Assembly (NCBI GenBank): GCA_009602725.1
Contig: WELB01000023.1
Location: 827,973-891,972, forward strand
Origin: Spirogloea muscicola
Lineage: Eukaryota; Streptophyta; Zygnematophyceae; Spirogloeales; Spirogloeaceae
Length of the DNA stretch: 64,000 nt
Reading direction: 5' to 3'
Shown piece by piece: positions 59,731 to 64,000 of the stretch; the first letter of the stretch is position 1, and every line of letters begins with the position of its first letter. A program made the position numbers and the translations under genes. The notes below the pieces were generated by a model. That model saw nothing but the letters and a program-made list of their open reading frames with translations, made no database searches and was not told where the DNA came from.

Positions 59731-60640
59731 AATGCAGTGGATGCAATCGAGCACAATGTGAGTCGCTTGCGTATATTTGCCAAGGCACTCCGAAGGTCCA
59801 AGGTTAGCCTTGGAGGCAGTTTCGCACAAGGTCGCGATGTTCGCGGCTTACCAATTGCGTGCCCGGTCGGACGCGACCGGATGCGGGGCTCGTTGGGGTA
59901 AGGCTCTCTGCAGGCCTGTGTTCTGTGCCTGTGCCCACGCCTTCTTGGCGTGGCCCTGGTTGCGCGCGCTGCGCTTACTGGGAAGCGGCACCAGCAGCGG
60001 CGGCGGCAGCGGCAGTGGCGGCAGCAAAGGTTGGTAACAGCCAAAGGGAGAGACTAGGCCGATCGAACTGCTCGGCCCCGGCCCTCCACACCCTTTATGC
60101 TTGGTCAGATAAAGAATTACATCGTTTGTTGGGGTGGGCCATTTGGCCCATCTGGACCCCCAGGTCTTGAAGGCCAGTGTAGCCCGAGACTCGCATCTAC
60201 CACTACCTACCAATTCCCCACCAATGCCCAGCCGGTTGTTCACGGCTTATCGAGTTGTATAACGCCTTTCGACGTGCTTTCGCGAGCTTTCTCGGCCTAT
60301 AATGGAGGGGGCTTTGTGTGGTCTGGGTGGCAAGATGGGCACTGCTCTGCACGCCGTTGATGGAGGAGGCAAGGGCTCAGCATCGGATGGTGCGCCAGCT
60401 CCCAGCCAGATCTGGGCGTATCTTCTTGACCGAAGCGGGTTGGAGGTGCCGCGCTCGCGACCCCATCTTCACACCAGGTTGAGAAATGACGCACCCTCGG
60501 AAATCCACGTGAGCAGCCACCTCCGCATCCTTGTCATCACCGACACCAATGAGCCACCGACGGGATATCGCACGACAAGCACCTCTTTTGCTATGGGCGA
60601 GCAATTTCTTCTTTACTGATGCCACAGCCACCGCCCGCTC
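59731..60640. other. Unclassified region next to the RT palindrome
   Basis: A GGC-rich codon run at 59995-60030 and several ORFs without motif. Near 60580 a hairpin tail remnant (TTTTGCTATGGGCGAGC). No gene supported. Confidence 0.4.
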
Positions 60641-60644
60641 TGCA

Positions 60645-60945
60645 TCGCCCCCTTTCGGGTGAGGTGGAGACCCTCCATTCCACCAGGGGCGCGCGCCAAG
60701 GGGACCCACTGGCGGGGTTCTACTACGCGCTGGCACACCACCGCGCGCTCCAGGCAACGGTCGCGGCTCACCCTGGCGTCCTGGTGCCGACGTACGCTGA
60801 TGACACTACTCTGGTGGAACCGCCTGCGGGCGTCGTGGCAGCCTTTGCCACCCTTCAAGTGCAGCTGAGCGCGATCGGCCTGGACATTCGGGCGGACAAA
60901 CGCAGCGCCTGGTCCCCCAGGGCCTGCCAGCCCACCTGCGCCTGT
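60645..60945 (+). mobile_element. RT fragment with QGDPL and YADD boxes, plus arm of a palindrome
   Basis: Reads GEVETLHSTRGARQGDPLAG (motif B of RT), FYYALAHHRALQ, then VLVPTYADDTTLV (motif C, catalytic Asp pair) and IGLDIRADKRSAWSP. The frame is intact through this part. It is mirrored on the minus strand at 61025-61320. Confidence 0.9.
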
Positions 60946-62500
60946 AGCTGCTCCGTCACAAAGGCAGGTGCGCCTAGGGGAACGCCGAGGAGTGTGAGGC
61001 CCCTGGCTGGTGTCTGGCAGCCAAAGGGCAGGCGCAGGTGGGCTGGCAGGCCATGGGGGGACCAGGCGCTGCATTTGTCCGCCCGAATGTCCAGGCCGAT
61101 CGCGCTCAGCTGCACTTGGAGGGTGGCAAAGGCTGCCACGACGCCCGCAGGCGGACCCACCAGAGTGGTGTCATCAGCGTACGTCGGCACCAGGACGCCA
61201 GGGTGAGCTGCGACTGTTGCCTGGAGCGCGCGGTGGTGTGCCAGCGCGTAGTAGAACCCCGCCAGTGGGTCCGCGCGCGCCCCTGGTGGAATGGAGGGTC
61301 TCCACCTCACCACCCCCCGTCCCCAACAGCAGGTCGCAGGGCTGACCATACCCCAGCCTGAAGAAGGGTAGAAGGCTGGGGAAGGCCTCTCTCAGCTGCT
61401 CCTCCGCAATGACCTCCCGATCAACGCAGCTGAATGTGTTGCGGACGTCGACTGCCATGGCCCACCCACTCGGGGTGCAGGTCCAGGGCGGCCCGTACGC
61501 CATGCACGACCGTCTCCCCACCGCTCCGCAGCCCCGCGCCAAACTGTTGGGGCGCCAGGTGTGCTTGGGCCTGCCCCGCGTGCTGTTGCCATAGCGCGCG
61601 CCCCACCAGACGGTAGACCACTTCCCCAATGGCGATGGGCCTGACCCCCCCGCCGGCCTTGCCGAGCACCAGCAGTGTACTGGTGCACAGGACGTCGCAA
61701 ATGCTGGCTGCGACCTGGTCGCGAGCGAGGAGCTGGCACACCTGATGGAGCGGCGCGAAGTCTGCGGGGTCCCCCTCCAGGGAGAGCTCGCGGAGATCCT
61801 CGGTGAGCATGTGTGACGGACCTCCAGCTGCTGCGCAACGGCTGCTCTGTAGGGCCTGCTGTAGAGCGTCGGTGTCGAGGGCCACCTCCTCCGGCGGTGC
61901 GAAGGTGGCCAGCCACGGAGGCAGGGGGGAGCGGGCCTCAGGGTGCAGGGACTCCAGGGCCGCCCATGTGGCTGCGTTGGTTGGCGCCAGCACTGAGTCG
62001 TCCAGGGCCTGGACTGCCCTAGACAACTCGCCCGCATGACAGAAGCGCAATGCCCGGCGGACGTTGGCGGCCCTGTCTGGCGCTGCCCGGACGCAGGAGG
62101 TGGCGAGGACGACGGGGAGCGGCGACAGCGCTGGTGGCAGAGGCGCGGCGCGGGGCTGCCGCCTCAGCCTGATCCTTGGACGAGGCGCCCGGACCACCTC
62201 GCACAGGTGCTTGGCTTGGAGGTACTCCGGGCTCTGACTCCGTTGGCGGCGCCGTGAAAGCGCGGTAGGGGCGACGGGGAGCGGTGCGGCAGAGGCGCGG
62301 GCGGCGGCGGCGGGCGGCATGGCGACAGCGGGAGCTGCGGCGGCGGCGGGTGCGAGGGACAGGCCGGGAGGGGGCCGACGCGCCGAAGACCACATGGCGG
62401 GCGCCGCCGGCAGCGACGCTGACGGCGGCCCGGGGTTTAGGAGGGCTTTCCTTTTGTCCACCTGAGGAAATTCCTTGTTCTCTGCAAAGTCAAAGGAGAC
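60855..62500 (-). mobile_element. Non-LTR reverse transcriptase ORF, two frameshifts
   Basis: Minus strand, best RT copy in the window. Order: RRALRFCHAGELSRAVQALD near 62030, SRCAAAGGPSHMLTEDL near 61800, LLVLGKAGGGVRPIAIGEVV near 61650 (fingers), LWQQHAGQAQAHLAPQQFGA, then a frameshift near 61470; AVDVRNTFSCVDREVIAEE (motif A, with Thr-Phe where AFN is usual), FPSLLPFFRLGYG; a second frameshift near 61285, where QG of the RQGDP box is lost by a 5-base deletion; then ADPLAGFYYALAHH, VLVPTYADDTTLVG and IGLDIRADKCSAWSP. Two frameshifts make it inactive. No endonuclease end follows, because the sequence turns into the inverted copy. Confidence 0.93.
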
Positions 62501-62599
62501 AGCGGGGGGTGGCTGAGGTGGCATCCAATACCAGCCTGCTTTGTAGACGCCATGGACGCCATAGACGCCACATCGGTGTGCCGCTTTTATCCCACCACG

Positions 62600-62755
62600 A
62601 GCTGTCGGACCCTCCACGGGGTTTATGTTTTGACCCGTGGTTATTGAGCGGGTCAATCTGCTGTAGGTTATGTAGATTTTTAGATGTGCTTGCCTTTGTA
62701 CCTGGCCATTTGGCCTACATTTCTTTCTAATACACGATCTTTTCCACGGGCATAG
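62600..62755 (+). mobile_element. Retroelement 3' end (A-type tail)
   Basis: Reads VYVLTRGY-stop, then GAGCGGGTCAATCTGC, GTGCTTGCCTTTGTACCTGG, CCATTTGGCCTACATTTC and ends TAATACACGATCTTTTCC. It is on the opposite strand to the RT ORF it lies beside. Confidence 0.8.
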
Positions 62756-63099
62756 CCTCGGGGTACAAAGATCCATCGTCTGCGTATTCTCTATCATCCC
62801 ACACTTGGGTGCGCTGCCTGCTCTTTCCATCTCTACATTCTTCTTCCATTCCTGCCGGGCGCGCTGCTAGCCTTCTTCCTGCCGGGCGCGCTGCTTGCCT
62901 TCTACAACCTGCTTGGAGTCTCTGGTTCATTCTTTGCTTGCTTGCTTGCTTCTGATTCTCCATCATTTGCATTCACTTCTGTTGCTTCCTTTCCAGATAT
63001 CAATCTCTTCGGTTCCCTTCATATTTCTGGTCATATCAACTGACTGAGGTGTCGTTATTGAATTATCGGTGTTGTTGTTATTGAGTTATCCTGCATCAT
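62756..63099. other. Spacer with a GCTT microsatellite
   Basis: (GCTT)4 near 62936-62951 and a doubled CTTCCTGCCGGGCGCGCTGC-like unit (62845-62900). No gene seen. Confidence 0.5.
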
Positions 63100-63612
63100 G
63101 TGCGCAGCAATCAGCCGCAGCTGTCCAAGATGATAGATCATGATACAGCCGAAGAGCTCCTGTTACATGACGAAGACTTCCCTCCCAACTATGTCAACAT
63201 GGTGCACCCAAAAGACTACGAGATTACAAACAGCTGTTCTTCGGCGGAGTTTATCATGCACTCTAGGTTTGGTTGCCACGACAGGCTCATTGCAAGGGTA
63301 TCCTGGAAGCTGCAAGACAACCAGTAAATGCCGCTTAGTTTCGTCTGCAACACAGGAGCACCTTCACACTTATACCTCTCTATAAGGACAATCAACGAGC
63401 TTTCCAAGTACGACGTGCTGAGGACAGACGAATTTGGCACTCCGTATGTAGAGATATTCAGGAACAACGTGAAAACGTTCCTTGCCAAGAAAGAAGAGAC
63501 GCCGCATGTGCCCAAGATTGCCAACATCATAGGGCTCAAAGCCCTGCAAAAGCTGGAATTGCACCTAAAAGACGACGGCTTCTCGTTTAACACAGACTTT
63601 GCGCACTTTTAG
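63100..63612 (+). pseudogene. Aspartic-protease-like ORF, stop in frame and active-site Asp replaced
   Basis: Two open segments in one frame, separated only by TAA at 63325-63327. The first (first ATG 63130) reads MIDHDTAEELLLHDEDFPPN to VSWKLQDNQ. The second reads MPLSFVCNTGAPSHLYLS, then NELSKYDVLRTDEFGTPY and ends SFNTDFAHF with TAG. FVCNTGAPSHLYLS lines up with the retropepsin-type hydrophobic-DTG/DTGAP flap start, with Asn for the catalytic Asp. Retropepsin-like domains of this size occur in retroelements and in some protist proteins. With the stop and D-to-N change it is unlikely to be an active protease. The assignment rests on one motif. Confidence 0.5.
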
Positions 63613-63790
63613 AGCCCATCGGACGCCTTACCATGTATGATAGCAGATGTTCCTTGTTATCTGTACCGTCAGGCCCTGCGTAGTGCGGCATTACGAGTTT
63701 GGTGCCTATCCCTGTAATGTCATCTTGCGGGTGCCTCAAACTCGTGTGCGGATGTACTTAGTGGCTTGGGCCACGGCCTCTTTAAAATAA
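63613..63790. other. Spacer; no feature seen
   Basis: Unique sequence between the protease-like ORF and the edge retroelement. It includes TTATTTTAAA, the flank immediately after the element's 3' end. Confidence 0.5.
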
Positions 63791-64000
63791 GAAAATGCGT
63801 GTATATTGAGATGGGGAGGCCATGTGTGGCCAAGTACAAAGGCAAGCACATTGGACAAATGTACGTCACCTGCTGCTAAGCTGACCCGCTCAGTAACCAC
63901 GAGTCAGCACATAGAGGTCGCTAGCTGACGCTCGAATACCGGACGGCAATTGACTAGCTCTTGTGCCAGCAGCTAAGGCTCGACCAGCTTTCTGATGCAG
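63791..64000 (-). mobile_element. Retroelement C-terminus, A1 tail, cut by the window edge
   Basis: Minus strand reads LHQKAGRALAAGTRASQLPS, DLYVLTRGY-TGA and the A1 tail ending GCATTTTC. It matches 19031-19247 base for base except for a two-base deletion (CTCAATATAC for CTCTTAATATAC). The rest of the element lies beyond 64000. Confidence 0.93.

Overview
The window is nuclear DNA of a plant-lineage eukaryote, most likely a green alga (Chlorophyta; the class is a guess). Genes are cut into many short exons by GT-AG introns, usually ending in a T-rich stretch plus GCAG. The proteins look plant-like: a SHRUBBY-type VPS13, and a J-protein with the GEEFVEFLEKE tail known from plant plastid relatives. 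CCCTAAA-type telomeric repeats lie inside the window. It is a draft assembly, with 36 N at 27106-27141 and single n at 57487 and 58894.

Layout. 1-8301 (+): 3' part of a VPS13 lipid-transfer protein, carrying a frameshift and an in-frame TAA. 8302-14540: degenerate reverse transcriptase (RT), two uncertain genes and retroelement debris. 15561-17500 (+): acyl-protein thioesterase/carboxylesterase. 18350-19266: an old retroelement copy into which a young copy jumped, with a visible 19 bp target-site duplication. 19744-25088 (+): a methionine-salvage fusion, MTR-1-P isomerase joined in frame to MTR kinase. 25427-27351 (-): J-domain protein. 27400-36100: nearly gene-free, packed with short hairpin repeats and 3' ends of retroelements. 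37108-40746 (+): secreted 5'-nucleotidase. 41524-43620 (-): C2-domain protein. 45387-49783 (-): cytochrome P450. 49784-53375: repeats. 53376-56890: a possible secreted protein, a tandem repeat and an HMG-box protein. 57165-64000: retroelement-rich, including RT with a YADD box, C-terminal endonuclease copies, a roughly 650 bp palindrome, and an aspartic-protease-like ORF with a damaged active site.

Two repeat systems shape the intergenic DNA. One is a non-LTR retrotransposon with RT and a C-terminal CCHC finger plus a restriction-like nuclease motif (R/T-L-D-x14-D), present as many 5'-truncated copies in at least two 3'-tail families. The other is a short hairpin family with a constant head (TTGTCCATTCTTTTT then GGGCTGGC...GCCAGCCC) and interchangeable tails. 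I found no published description of the hairpin family in memory, and it is the best candidate here for something undescribed.

The host genes are unrelated housekeeping functions: membrane lipid transfer, protein depalmitoylation, methionine salvage, chaperoning, nucleotide hydrolysis, oxidation and chromatin. No operon logic applies. Exon limits were placed by eye from splice signals and reading phase, so they are models, not measurements.
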